Shown here: positions 25,886 through 34,647 of the stretch, one piece after another
Layout: each line of letters opens with the position of its first letter
Position numbering within the stretch: position 1 is the first letter of the stretch
Assembly (NCBI RefSeq): GCF_050947875.1
Contig: NC_134569.1
Coordinates: 39,378,777-39,442,776 of the forward strand
Direction of reading: 5' to 3'
Length of the DNA: 64,000 bases
From: Dermacentor variabilis
Lineage: Eukaryota > Arthropoda > Arachnida > Ixodida > Ixodidae
The notes under the pieces: generated by a model
Database searches by the model: none
What the model was told of the DNA's origin: nothing
What the model saw: the letters and a program-made list of their open reading frames with translations, nothing else
Program-made: the position numbers and the translations under genes

Positions 25886-26462
25886 AGTGGTGGCTTGAGT
25901 GGCAGTATTACAGGCGAACGTGACGAACAGAAGTACAGCGTCCCGGTTATAATGGTCGGACGCGACGTCCCGCGAGCACGTAGCCAAGAGTACGATTGAA
26001 ATGCTCCGTGAAGCCGTCCGTCTGCGGATGGTATGTGCTAATGGTCCGGTGGATGATGCGACACACGTTCAGAAACGTCACCATGACCACAGCGATGTTT
26101 TTCACAAGTTGGCGAAAATAGGAGCAGAGGCTGACGAAACCGCGTAGTGTCTTCAGGGTGGTGGGTTCGGGAAACTCCGCAACTGCGCGGAGTTTTGCCG
26201 TATGCGGAAGCAAGCCTTCTTTGGATACGACGAGGCCAAAGATGGTAAGCGTACGAGCAGCAAAGAAGCATTTTTTTTTTTATGTGAAGCCGCATGCCAG
26301 CCTTAGTATGACGGCTTAATACCTCTCTTAGTCGCTGGAGGTGAGTCGAGAAATCGGGTGGGAAGCCAATGACATCATCTACATAGCCCAAGCACGTGCG
26401 CCACTGAGACCGCGCAAGATAAGTAGCGGGCGCATTACACAGGCCGAATGACATCACATTTA
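25886..26462 (-). pseudogene. Ty3/gypsy Pol: RT core joined to late integrase by internal deletion
   Basis: From 26457 downward the minus strand reads MMSFGLCNAPATYLARSQW, then TCLGYVDDVIGFPPDFSTHL with the catalytic YVDD at about 26390-26380, and on through EFPEPTTLKTLRGFVSLCSY (the end of RT). Directly after QLVKNIAVV the reading becomes integrase: LNVCRIIHRTISTYHPQTDG then FTEHFNRTLG, followed by AVLLFVTFACNTATQATTAF. The RNase H domain, the zinc-binding HHCC and the first part of the integrase core are missing. Several frameshifts exist. Confidence 0.85.
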
Positions 26463-26925
26463 TTTATTTTCGTCAACGCCTCGCTCGTGAACAGAGCTCG
26501 TGCGCTCGGTGCTCGACGCTTGATCAACAGACCTGCCTGTGTATCTTGCAACGTTCTGGCTTGCTAATTAAAGCGGATGGACCCATCCTTTTATTTCGTA
26601 AGGACTACAGGGGACGCCTAGGGACTGTTAGAAGGTTGAAGAACCCCGCGCTGAAGCATATCGCTGACTTGGTCTGCAATAGCCCCGCCGCTCTGTGGGT
26701 GACAAGCGATAAGGTCGTTGGCGCAGCGGAGCGTGGGCGCCCGTATCGATCTCGTGATGCACCGTCGACGTGCGGCCCAAAGTCGTTTGTTGACAATCGA
26801 ATGGTGTTGAGTGCTTGCGAAGCAGGTTGAAGAAGCCAGAACGTTGTACGCTTCACAGGCAGGTCTGTTGATCAAGCGTAGGGCACCGAGCGCGCGAGCT
26901 CTGTTCTCGAGCGAGCTGTTGACGA
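26463..26925. mobile_element. Inverted-repeat unit carrying a second gypsy RT fragment
   Basis: Arms at about 26473-26556 and 26829-26920 are inverted copies of each other. The shared pieces include AACAGACCTGCCTGTG, GCCAGAACGTTG, GCTTGATCAACAGACC and GAGCTCTGTTC. Between them, the minus strand encodes the start of a Ty3/gypsy RT (GIADQVSDM-like, MLQRGVLQPSNSP at about 26645-26620, and the region upstream with HAPLRQRPYRLSPTERR in another frame). This duplicates the RT segment at 31140-31380 of the host gypsy, so it derives from another gypsy copy. The mechanism (element capture, or LTR-like ends in inverted order) is unknown. Confidence 0.6.
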
Positions 26926-26962
26926 TACGAATGAAGCACACGCCTGTCTTCTTTGCTACTAT

Positions 26963-26997
<35 letters not shown>

Positions 26998-27549
26998 TAC
27001 ATACTGCAGCCTCAATAAGGATATTGCAGGAGTGGGATGAACAACAAACATACAAACATTTATAAACAAGCATGCGTGAATTGTTTCAGTGGCAGTAGAT
27101 GGATGTTGCCCGGTAATGAATTCCAGACTTTAATTGTTGATGGAAAAAAGCTGTATTTAAAGGAATCAGCGCGGGCAAAAAAGGTTCATATATTTAGAGT
27201 GCGGTGACTCCTCGTCGATGAGGGTTGGGAGAAAGGGGAAATAGTTATCTAGAGAGTAGAGACGAGGAGAATTGATTAACGTGTGAAAGCATTTTAGGCA
27301 TTCAATTTTGCGACGCTATACAAGAGGAGTGAGGCCAAGTAGGAGAAGAGAGTTAGACGGCGAGAAGTCCTTGTCATATCTCCTACAAACATGACGTGCT
27401 ACCTTGTTTTTCGCGCCCATTTTAACTTTTTGACTTCACATTGTTTATATGGATTCCATTCGAGGGTGGGGCGAATGAGGATTTTATATGTTAGAACTTT
27501 AGTTTCCTGAGGAGCAAGACGCGGCGTACGATGCAAGTAACCTAGTCTT

Positions 27550-28533
27550 TTAAGGCCTTGTTACAGGTGACATCAATGTGTTTCGACCATGGCAAATCGT
27601 GTTAGTAGGATACCTAAATATTTGCATTCGAACAGCATTTAAGGTAATATAATTAAAGGCATAGGCGAAGAAGGAACGGCATGAGCGTCGTGTAAAAGAC
27701 ATGGAGACAGCTTTGGGAAAGTTGATATTCATTTGCCATGCTTTGGACCAGTTACAGAAGTCAGTGAAAGGATTGTTAAGGACAACATGATCAGTAAAAG
27801 ATTTAATTGTATCATATAAAACGCAATTGTCTGCAAAAAGGCGTATAACTGGGGTGCGTAGGGGGAGTTCATTAATATTAAGCAGGAATAAAAGAGTACC
27901 CAGTACTGAACCTTGGGGCACTCCTGTTGAAACAGGCATCAAGGGTGAGTTGCTAGAGCTGAAACGTACATATTCTGAGCACTGGGAAAGCAAGTCCGAT
28001 AAGCAGCCAACCAAATACGCATTTTTTAATCTAGCGAACAGCTTGTTCATAAGGTTAGGGTGTGAGACAATGTCGAAGGCCTTTGCAAAGTCTATAAAGA
28101 TAGCATCAATCTGGTCACCTATGTCTAAAGAGCTGCAGATGTCGTGAACAAATTCTGGCAGTTGTGTTACAGTGCTCAGACCACGTCTAAAACCATCCTG
28201 GAAAGTGCATAAAATTTTGTTAGTTTCAAGAAATTATATATGTTCAAAGATAATGTGTTCGAGTAATTTACATGAATGTGCTGTTAAGGAGATGGGCCTA
28301 TATTTAGATAACAATTGAAAGTTACGTGACTTAAATAAGGAGAAAATTGAAGCAAGTTTCCACGAGGGAGGAAAGGTGGCGGTTGAGAGAAATTTTCTAA
28401 ATATTATTTTTAGATATGTGCTGCACCAAAGAGAGTACCGAACGAGAAAAACAGTAGCGATACCGTCAGGACCACACGACTTCTTGATGTGTACGTTTAG
28501 GATTAAGCACACGCTCAGGAGACAGCGATACAT
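27550..28533 (-). pseudogene. LINE copy B reverse transcriptase domain
   Basis: The minus strand reads KKSCGPDGIATVFLVRYSLW, then PPSWKLASIFSLFKSRN and YRPISLTAHSCKLLEHI (28533-28234). In the following frames come DGFRRGLSTVTQL, IDAIFIDFAKAFDIVSH near 28110-28065, TGVPQGSVLGTLLFLL near 27935-27890 and the catalytic LFADNCVLY near 27840-27815. In the last motif the second catalytic Asp of the usual FADD is Asn, so the enzyme would be inactive. The frame carries on to LNINELP and SKAWQMNINFPKA. One break lies near 28230. Confidence 0.85.
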
Positions 28534-28544
28534 CGTCGATTGGA

Positions 28545-28716
28545 GGAGGAGGAGGATGAGGAACTTTATTATTGCAGAAACCGTTGCGCGGTTTATTCCT
28601 GGGTGGTTCCCTCTGACCGGGCTCCACTGGCGATCGCGGCTCGCCGGGCCTGGTCAAGGGTCGCCAGTTGGCTCTCCTGGTCCAGTTCGGAGAGTCTCGC
28701 CTCCCAAGACCACGTA

Positions 28717-28747
<31 letters not shown>

Positions 28748-29030
28748 TATTTCTATTCTTGCCATACAAGTTATCAGACACTGACTGAACCAGTGAGTGT
28801 GTGTGTTGTGACTCGTGGCGAAATTGCGTCGCCCGGATGATCAGTACATTCGTGTGTTATGTGCGCGAGTGTCGCTGTGTGGTTGCTACACCAGGGACAT
28901 GTCCGGGACGTATAACGTAGTCTGGGGAGATTCCGTGTAGACGAGACAAGTGTGGGTATGTGTTAGTTTGCAGGCGGCGCCAGTCCCTTGCCTGGAGTTT
29001 TTTGAGAGCTTTGTGTGGGGGAGCGTATTG
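28545..29030 (-). mobile_element. I-like LINE 3' fragment nested in LINE copy B, 11-bp duplication
   Basis: The plus-strand sequence CGTCGATTGGA occurs at both edges (28534-28544 and 29031-29041), a perfect 11-bp target-site duplication. Between them the minus strand encodes an I-group C-terminus: PPHKALKKLQARDWRRLQTN and TYPHLSRLHGISPDY near 28975-28920. A glutamine-rich CAA run follows (plus-strand TTG at 28717-28746), then RRDSPNWTRRANWRPLTRPG and the 3' end with AATAATAAAG and a CTCCTC tail. It is strongly 5'-truncated, as is normal for LINE insertion, and it landed just upstream of the RT start of copy B. Confidence 0.9.
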
Positions 29031-29499
29031 CGTCGATTGGAAGGTATGGTTCAGAATCAAAAACAGGGATTACAGAGTTATCAGTCGTGAAGAAAGAGCG
29101 GAAGTAGGTATTAAAAAAAAAGAAGCTATATGATAAACTATAACATTGTTAATTATTAACGTGTGCGAGGAGGACCTAGGTGGTAGGATAGCTTTCCAAA
29201 ATTTACGGGGATTAGTCTTCATTAATTTCGATAAGGCTACCTTGTAATAAAATTCTTTTACCACAACCATTCTAGAACAAAGGTCCTTTTTTAGCGCAAT
29301 GGAAATGCATAAGTTTTGTTGAGTCGCCAGAGCGTTTCGATCGACGTGATCTGGCTACACGACATGATACATTCAGAAAGTCCCTAGTCATCCAAGGAAT
29401 TTCAGTGTTTGTTTTCTTCGTTTTTAAAGGAATGAAAAGGTTGATACACTTACTGACAAGACTTTAGAAGAAACTTGTCAAGTATTTAGTATCGCTAGT

Positions 29500-30240
29500 G
29501 GCACTTATTAGTTAAAGCTCATCAAAAGAATCGCATAGGGCATCTGTTATTTCCAAATCATCAGCGCGGTTAAAGTGAGGAAATGTGCAGTAGACATAGC
29601 GAGATTTAGGGACGATTCCTGGAACTGAAATTAACACAGCGTTGTGGTCAGATATTCTATCAATAACATCGCATTCATAACCGGCATTAAAAAGAGATGT
29701 AGAAAGAAAAACAAGATTAAGGACTGAAGTTTGCCGAGTGAAATCCTGAACGATCTGGTGCAGGCCATAGGACAACGAAATGTGGACCGACTCCCGCCCG
29801 ATAGCTACTTCGTGTCCGCTCACTTTCATAGAAGACCAATCAATACCGGGAGCATTAAAATCGCCCCTGCAGATAACACTGGATAAAGAGTATTATAACT
29901 ATGCAAAAATTCACCTTGGTTGTGTAAATACTGAATATTAGAACCAGGCGGACGGTAGACAACCCCTATAATCAGAGACATATCTTCAAGTTACTTTACA
30001 CAATAAGCTCAGTATCAAGTGGGGCAGGGAGCACAGAAAAGTGGAGGTCAGATTGAAGAAATAGAGCAACGCCGCATCCTCTCCCGAATTTTTTGTCGCT
30101 CCGAACCACTTTGAAGCCAGGGGGGTTACTTCAGGATCAAGCACACTGTCATGTAATTAGGTCTCAGTAACACCGATAATATGTGGCGAGTAAGACGAGA
30201 CCAAGGAAAGAAATCTAGAGAAATTGCTGACTTGGCGTCC
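29500..30240 (-). pseudogene. LINE copy B AP-like endonuclease domain
   Basis: The minus strand reads LINDAGRQVSNFSRFLSLVS and SPHIIGVTET (the N-terminal Asn and catalytic Glu motifs of LINE endonucleases), then a broken middle. CRGDFNAPGIDWSS follows at about 29880-29835, and ISDHNAVLISV near 29660-29625 is the terminal Asp-His motif. These correspond to the ordered catalytic motifs of the AP-endonuclease-like domain that nicks the target site. The last part is an intact 105-codon frame (29512-29829). Stops follow VTET and lie within the middle part. Confidence 0.8.
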
Positions 30241-30251
30241 TGCATTATCGT

Positions 30252-30932
30252 TTAAAATGGAAAGTTTATTGCCAGTACCGTGAAGTCCAAGGGATTTGAT
30301 CCTAGGAATGTTTCGGCGGGTATAGTTGAGCCAACCGATGATCTTATGAGAGTGTTGGATATGCTATTCCATTCGTATCGAACCCTGTAAATATATACGT
30401 GATCAAATCGAAGTTGGACAGATGAGCCGCTATCCCTATGAGAACAGGACGCTTTCCAGAGCTTCTTGCGAATATCGCGAACCTGAGCCGAGAAGTCTTC
30501 TGAAACACGAAAGCTAGTGTTTTTATGTTTATAGCAATTCTTCAGCGCCAGCACCTTATCCTGAAAATCAAGTAGCTTCATAATAATGGGACGTGACCGG
30601 CCTCTAAAATTATTGCCGAATCTATTACACCTTTCGATACGCGGACATGCGATCTTAAGAGTGTCCTGGAACCACTTAGCGATGCTAGAAGAAAGTTCCT
30701 CATAATTATCGCTAGGGCCCTCGCTGACACCATGTACAATAATGTTGTTTTTTGCGCGACCTGTTTTCCAAATTGTCGTTTCCGCAAGAGAGAGCTGAGA
30801 TAGCGTTCTTTAATTGCTAGATTTGAGTGTGTAGGTTGTAATTAAAATCATGCGCACCACTAGATCTTGAGGATGACTCAAGAGAAGATACACGAGCTTC
30901 AAAAGTCTAAAGCCTGGTATTGACAGATCATT
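30252..30932 (-). pseudogene. LINE copy B ORF1 fragment (coiled coil + RNA-binding region)
   Basis: The minus strand reads ARVSSLESSSRSSGAHDFNY and NDNLENRSRKNN (the coiled-coil to RRM junction, matching the ENRSRRNN pattern of L1/CR1-type ORF1 proteins). Then follow the HGVSEGP strand, RSRPIIMKLLDFQDKVLALK and VSEDFSAQVRDIRKKLWKA, which correspond to the C-terminal domain. Such proteins coat LINE RNA as trimers. Frames change near 30770 and 30580. The N-terminus is missing at the 5' truncation near 30932. Confidence 0.75.
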
Positions 30933-30939
30933 TTAAGTT

Positions 30940-31390
30940 CGTATACTCCGTCACGTCTGACGAAGGCGGTTTTTTAGTTGTCAGCCTCTGCCATGGGGCC
31001 TTGCCAATATCTAGACATCAAATCCAAAAAGGAAGAGGACTCGGCACCTTGCAAACAGTCAAGGGCATCGTATATGAGCGGTAAGTCATATACGTATTTC
31101 CGTGCAATTTTGTTAAGACGCCTGTTCTACGCAGAAATGAATAGAACCATCTTCCTTCTTTACGAGGACGATTGGCGAAGCCCACGGGCTATGGAATGGC
31201 TGGTTCACGCCACGCCGAAGCATATCGCTCACTTGTTTGTCGATGACACGGCGTTCAAGACATAAAACACGCTAAGGACGTGGCCGTAGTTTGGCGAGTG
31301 AACCGGTAGTCGAAAGAGGCGGTGAATTCGCAGTCTAATGGCAGTTGAAAGAGGCGGTGAATTCGCATAGAAGGCTGACAAGTAGCACGC
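30940..31390 (-). pseudogene. Ty3/gypsy reverse transcriptase N-terminal region
   Basis: The minus strand in broken frames follows the start of a gypsy RT: an AICFGVA/VSDMLRR-type helix near 31230-31210, then SPWASPIVLVKKEDGS-like codons near 31190-31150, a RRLNKIARKYVYDLPLI stretch near 31125-31080, and RGYW/MAEADN near 30990-30960, ending at DGVYELKM. The next residues of the family, MSFGLCNAP, are found only at 26457, past the LINE and inverted-repeat insertions. This proves that the two blocks were one element. Confidence 0.75.
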
Positions 31391-31391
31391 G

Positions 31392-32280
31392 TTAAGTGTT
31401 TGCAAAGTCATCGGAGATTGATAGATGAAAACACTCCAATGGAGGTCGAATCGCGCTGTCAAGCACGACGAGGGGCGTTGAATGTATGTCGTCGGGAACA
31501 TCGAAGACCATTGAGGAATCAATCCACTGTTTGAGCGTAACCGAATCATTATCCGCGTTGCAAAGTAATTGACAGGGAAGACGCATTGCACACACACATG
31601 ACACCACGGTCAGCACTGAGGACGATGGCGGCAAATGCCAACAGAAGGGAACGGCGACGCACGAAGAAGTCACATGGGTGAAAAGCCAGGTTGCATCACG
31701 TGCCGAGACGCAAGATACGGAGATAACGACGGCTGACTGAGGAGGGATATCACTAACTTCGGCAACAGGCATTTTTGTAGACTTCACAAGATCTTGGTCC
31801 ATGAATGCATCGAAAAGAAAAGAGAACTCCACCTCGGTGCGGGCACAGTCAGTTGTGGCATTGCTAGACGAAACGAAATGCCAGCCTAGGATGACATCGT
31901 GGGAGCAGGACGGCAGTACAACGAATTTAATGACATGAAGAGACTCCTCGATAACAACACGTGCAGTGCGGGATCCCAAAAGCTCGACAGGCTGTGCGCT
32001 ACCAGTGCCCAAATATAGTCCAGAAAGTGACGTCGTTACTTTTCCTATCCGTGGGCAAAGTCCTGAGTATAACACCACGACTGCTGCGCCTGAATCGACA
32101 AGCGCGAATGTCGGAAACACTTCGACGTATACCTCAGTGAGTTTCCGGGGGTTATTTCGAAGCCTTTGGTAAGTCGAAGGGGACGCAGTTCTCGCCTCGG
32201 GAACAGCGACACATAGCTTCCCTGAAGTAGAGGGCTTTGAAGAGGTCTCATCAGTGTGATGGAGTGGTGGCGTGGGGAGG
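31392..32280 (-). pseudogene. Ty3/gypsy protease region
   Basis: The minus strand contains FPTFALVDSGAAVVVLYSGL, the Asp-Ser-Gly active-site triad of a retroviral-type aspartic protease, at about 32115-32065. LCPRIGKVTTSLSGLYLGTG, ARVVIEESLHVIKFVVLPSC and SHDVILGWHFVSSSNATTDC follow; GWHF is the family GWDF near the flap/ILG motif. It is open for 242 codons (31392-32120) and would process Gag-Pol. The frame upstream to about 32280 belongs to the Gag-protease junction and contains one shift. Confidence 0.85.
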
Positions 32281-32289
32281 GAGAAGGGC

Positions 32290-32645
32290 GAGTTTCAGTT
32301 TCAGTTTAGTTTCAGGTTATTTCTTTAATAAGTAGATATGCATGCTTACACAAGTATACAGAAGGAAGTTCCACAGTATGTGGCTGAAAGGGGACCTCCT
32401 GTCAGAAAATATACACATTAGAGCAAATACACAGCATAAAACAGCAATGTAGTAGACACTAAGTGGAAGATTATTCAAAGTAAATGCAGTAAGAACTGCA
32501 AAATAATATAAAGTCAATAATTTGTGGTAGAATTAAAACAGTAGTTAAAAATTCGCAACAGAACGAACCAAAAATATTTATAAAGGTTACAAATGAAAAG
32601 AAAAGTAGAAAAAAAAAGGAGAAAGGAAAAGGTAAAGTGTTAAGA
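32290..32645 (-). mobile_element. LINE 3' UTR fragment with AAACTG tail, nested in gypsy
   Basis: The minus strand reads a ~330-bp AT-rich segment that ends TTAAAGAAATAACCTGAAAC and TAAACTGAAACTGAAACTC, a short tail repeat typical of non-LTR elements. It splits the gypsy reading between the region after the zinc knuckle (ATGCAACCCCGTT) and CGCCCTTCTCCC. No coding remains, so only the 3' end of the element was inserted. Family not certain. Confidence 0.65.
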
Positions 32646-32739
32646 ACGGGGTTGCATGTCTCGGCGCAGGAGACTGGAGCTGTGGAGGTGCTTAAGTGCT
32701 CATGGGTCGGTGGTAATCATAAATAGGTGGCGTACGGCG

Positions 32740-33057
32740 TCAAAAATAGCGGGCAATGTGTCCCGGAATACCACAATTGTAACAAATTGGGTGGTTGTCC
32801 GCTGTGCGCCAAGAATTCGGATGGTAGAGCAGCTGTGGTGCAGGTGGCGTGAAGGGCATCGGGGGTGGTCGCGCAACAGCTTGGAGGGGTGGACGTGGGG
32901 CGAAGGGCCGCCTTGTAGTGACATTAGCGTACGTCAAGGCGCCGCGGTTGTAGGCTGTTGAATAGTAGCTGGCAGGCACTAAGCGACTTGCTGCTCGATG
33001 GCTGTCTGTAACCACGGGATCAATGGGGGAGTATGGTTGTGAGTTCGTAAAGGGCAC
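32740..33057 (-). pseudogene. Ty3/gypsy Gag C-terminal part with zinc knuckle
   Basis: The frame is rich in Pro (RRPFAPRPPLQAVARPPPMP) and ends with CYNCGIPGHIARYF, a CCHC zinc knuckle whose last Cys is replaced by Phe. It continues the Gag of 33082-33771 after a stop and small shift near 33080. The knuckle would bind genomic RNA; the lost Cys would disable it. After 32740 the reading continues in another frame (RRTPPIYDYHRP) to the nested insertion. Confidence 0.85.
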
Positions 33058-33081
33058 CGGAGAAAGCTGCCGATCATCTTC

Positions 33082-33771
33082 TCACATGAACTCCTTTATC
33101 TGGTGCATTAGAGACGACTCGTCAACACCTAGCGTCAGACCTGAGACAGAGGCGAATTCTGAGAGCGGATGTCGTTTGGCTGCTCGCTGCCTTCGAACTT
33201 CGTCGTAACTCTGGCACAGCACATTGACGATAGACACTGTGGTCGGGTTGCGGGCAACTAGCATCTGGAAGGCGTCGTCCTCAATCTTCTTGAGGATATG
33301 TCTGATCTTGCCGGCTTCTCGCATCGCTGGGTCGACTCTGTTGCACAAATTAACGACGTCTTCGGTGTAGCAGGCGAAATTCTCACCTGGTTGCTGGGCG
33401 CGTGCGCGTAGGCGTTGTTCGGCCTGAAGTTCTCCGACAGCAGGATGGCCAAAGAATTCCGTGAAGTTGGTCTTGAACACCAACCATGTCCGGATGTCGG
33501 ATTCGTGGTTGCGATACCACAAATGTGCAGCGTTATTCAAGTAGAAAATAACGTTGTTGAGCTTTGCCGTATCGTCCCAGTAGTTGTGCGCGCTGACTCT
33601 TTCGTACGAGGTGAGCCGGTCCTCGACTTCGTGATCTCCGGCACCCGCGAAAATGGCGGAATCCCGCTGACGGTGTAAGCCAGGACCGATGATAGGTGGC
33701 GCCGTGGCTGCAGCTTGTTGGGCTGGATCGTCAGGCATGGTTCGAGAAGGCTGGGTTAGCTCGTCCGGCAT
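33082..33771 (-). CDS. Ty3/gypsy Gag (capsid) open frame, 229 aa
   Basis: An uninterrupted 229-codon frame runs on the minus strand. It has RQRDSAIFAGAGDHEVEDRL, NLNNAAHLWYRNHE-like (YLNNAAHLWYRNHE), FKTNFTEFFGHPAVGELQAE, QPGENFACYTEDVVNLCNRV and KIRHILKKIEDDAFQMLV. This is the standard Retrotrans_gag capsid fold order of Ty3/gypsy elements in arthropods. It begins about 55 bp after the primer-binding site, so the Met at 33771 is a plausible start (a second Met lies 11 residues later). It ends at a TGA where the element would have continued into nucleocapsid. It is the best-preserved ORF of the window. Confidence 0.88.
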   Translation of the reverse strand: MPDELTQPSRTMPDDPAQQAAATAPPIIGPGLHRQRDSAIFAGAGDHEVEDRLTSYERVSAHNYWDDTAKLNNVIFYLNNAAHLWYRNHESDIRTWLVFKTNFTEFFGHPAVGELQAEQRLRARAQQPGENFACYTEDVVNLCNRVDPAMREAGKIRHILKKIEDDAFQMLVARNPTTVSIVNVLCQSYDEVRRQRAAKRHPLSEFASVSGLTLGVDESSLMHQIKEFM

Positions 33772-33825
33772 GGGCCGAGTTGTTTGAAGGGTTCGGCTTC
33801 GAAATTCCAGTGTTGATGGAGTTGT

Positions 33826-33843
33826 ACCCCGAAACTTCTGCCA
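33826..33843 (-). promoter_or_regulatory. Gypsy primer-binding site
   Basis: On the minus strand TGGCAGAAGTTTCGGGGT starts two bases (AT) after the LTR terminal CA at 33846, the usual position for the tRNA primer site. Which tRNA primes it was not determined. Confidence 0.7.
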
Positions 33844-33845
33844 AT

Positions 33846-33965
33846 TGTTAACGTCTTTATTGACAGGGTACGCAGTGCGCCAGGGGTCGAACTCGGTGCC
33901 GCAGTCAGGACCGGTCCCGTGCGAAAAGCGCTGGTGATGCGCCTGACCAACCGGCGGTTCTTCTT
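33846..33965 (-). mobile_element. Gypsy 5' LTR, 3' portion
   Basis: Minus-strand sequence with a polyadenylation-type AATAAA in CTGTCAATAAAGACGTTAAC just before the terminal CA. It is preceded by a GC-rich segment (GCACGGGACCGGTCCTGACT). Only about 120 bp are recognisable. Upstream lie a TTTA microsatellite and a SINE, and no LTR start was found. The counterpart 3' LTR near 23.8 kb was not seen. Confidence 0.65.
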
Positions 33966-33975
33966 CGTTACAAAA

Positions 33976-34006
<31 letters not shown>

Positions 34007-34010
34007 GCCG
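33966..34010. repeat. (AATA)n microsatellite
   Basis: About 40 bp of AATA units at the outer edge of the LTR fragment. Confidence 0.95.
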
Positions 34011-34085
34011 AAAGATAAGGAAGACTTCCTTCCCTTTAGACATGTTGCTTACGCAAAGGCTATCCACCGCTGCACTTTGAACCAT

Positions 34086-34302
34086 TCGCCGTGGTTGCTC
34101 AGTGGCTCAGCACTAGGTCGCGGGATCGAATCCCGGCCACGGTTCCGCATTCGGATGGGGCGAAATGCGAAAACACCCGTGTACTTAGATTTAGGTGCAC
34201 GTTAAAGATGCCCAGGTGGTCGAAATGTCCGTAGTCCTCCACTGCAGCGTGCCTCATAATCAGAAAGTGGTTTTGGCACGTAAAACCCCATAATTTTTCT
34301 TG
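34086..34302 (+). mobile_element. Ruka-like tRNA-derived SINE
   Basis: The head GCCGTGGTTGCTCAGTGGCT and the B-box GGGATCGAATCCCGGCC are tRNA-like. The body has CATTCGGATGGGGCGAAATG and the shared tail GTGTACTTAGATTTAGGTGC, CACGTTAAAGATGCCCAGGT, AGTCCTCCACTGC and GGTTTTGGCACGTAAAACCC. It resembles the Ruka SINE of Rhipicephalus. Imperfect copies of TGCACTT occur on both sides (about 34070 and 34301) and may be the target duplication. Confidence 0.85.
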
Positions 34303-34647
34303 CACTTGTGACCAGGTGTATGCTTGCGGCCCCGACCAACGATCAAAACCAGAGCGAACAAGGCACAAATCAGGGCCACCTAGACGGCGGCTATCACTTC
34401 GTGTACACTGAGAATCTTGCGGGACAAATGAAAGTTGTTTTCCCATTGGAAGAAAACGCTCTGTAAGACGCGCATGGTCAACGACTCCACATTCCCCGTT
34501 CTCGAATCCACCTTTTCTGGCGTTCGACAGCGAACGGCAGAAGTGCCCGTCAATATGCATGAACTTTTGATGATTGTTTGTAAAGAACTCAAGTGAACTT
34601 AATTTTCTTGTTGCATTAAGTATGCCGCACAGACGCGTCTCACACAA
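34303..34647 (-). other. Open frame of ~115 codons, unknown
   Basis: A minus-strand frame starts at Met 34647 (MCETRLCGILNATRKL), continues with FFTNNHQKFMHIDGHFCRSL and RLTERFLPMGKQLSFVPQDS, and then runs into the SINE at 34302. No domain recognised. It lies just beyond the gypsy LTR and might be an exon, an unrecognised transposon piece, or chance. Splice sites could not be judged. Confidence 0.2.

Larger units (their letters stand above)
26961..30932 (-). mobile_element. CR1-like LINE, copy B (ORF1 remnant, endonuclease, RT, tail), nearly complete
   Basis: Minus strand, 5' to 3': ORF1 remnant (30932-30252), endonuclease (about 30230-29500), linker (29500-29040), RT (28533-27640), C-terminal region down to about 27060, and a tail of AAAT repeats (plus-strand TATT at 26961-26999). 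It is inserted in the host gypsy pol, between ELKM near 30945 and the continuing MSFGLCNAP at 26457, together with the inverted-repeat unit. Without the nested I-like LINE at 28545-29030 its length is about 3.5 kb. Frame breaks are scattered, so it is inactive, but the domain order is complete from mid-ORF1 onward. Confidence 0.85.

Noticed and set aside
32656..33678. Plus-strand frames of 61-101 codons
   Set aside because: They are antisense shadows of the gypsy Gag frames.
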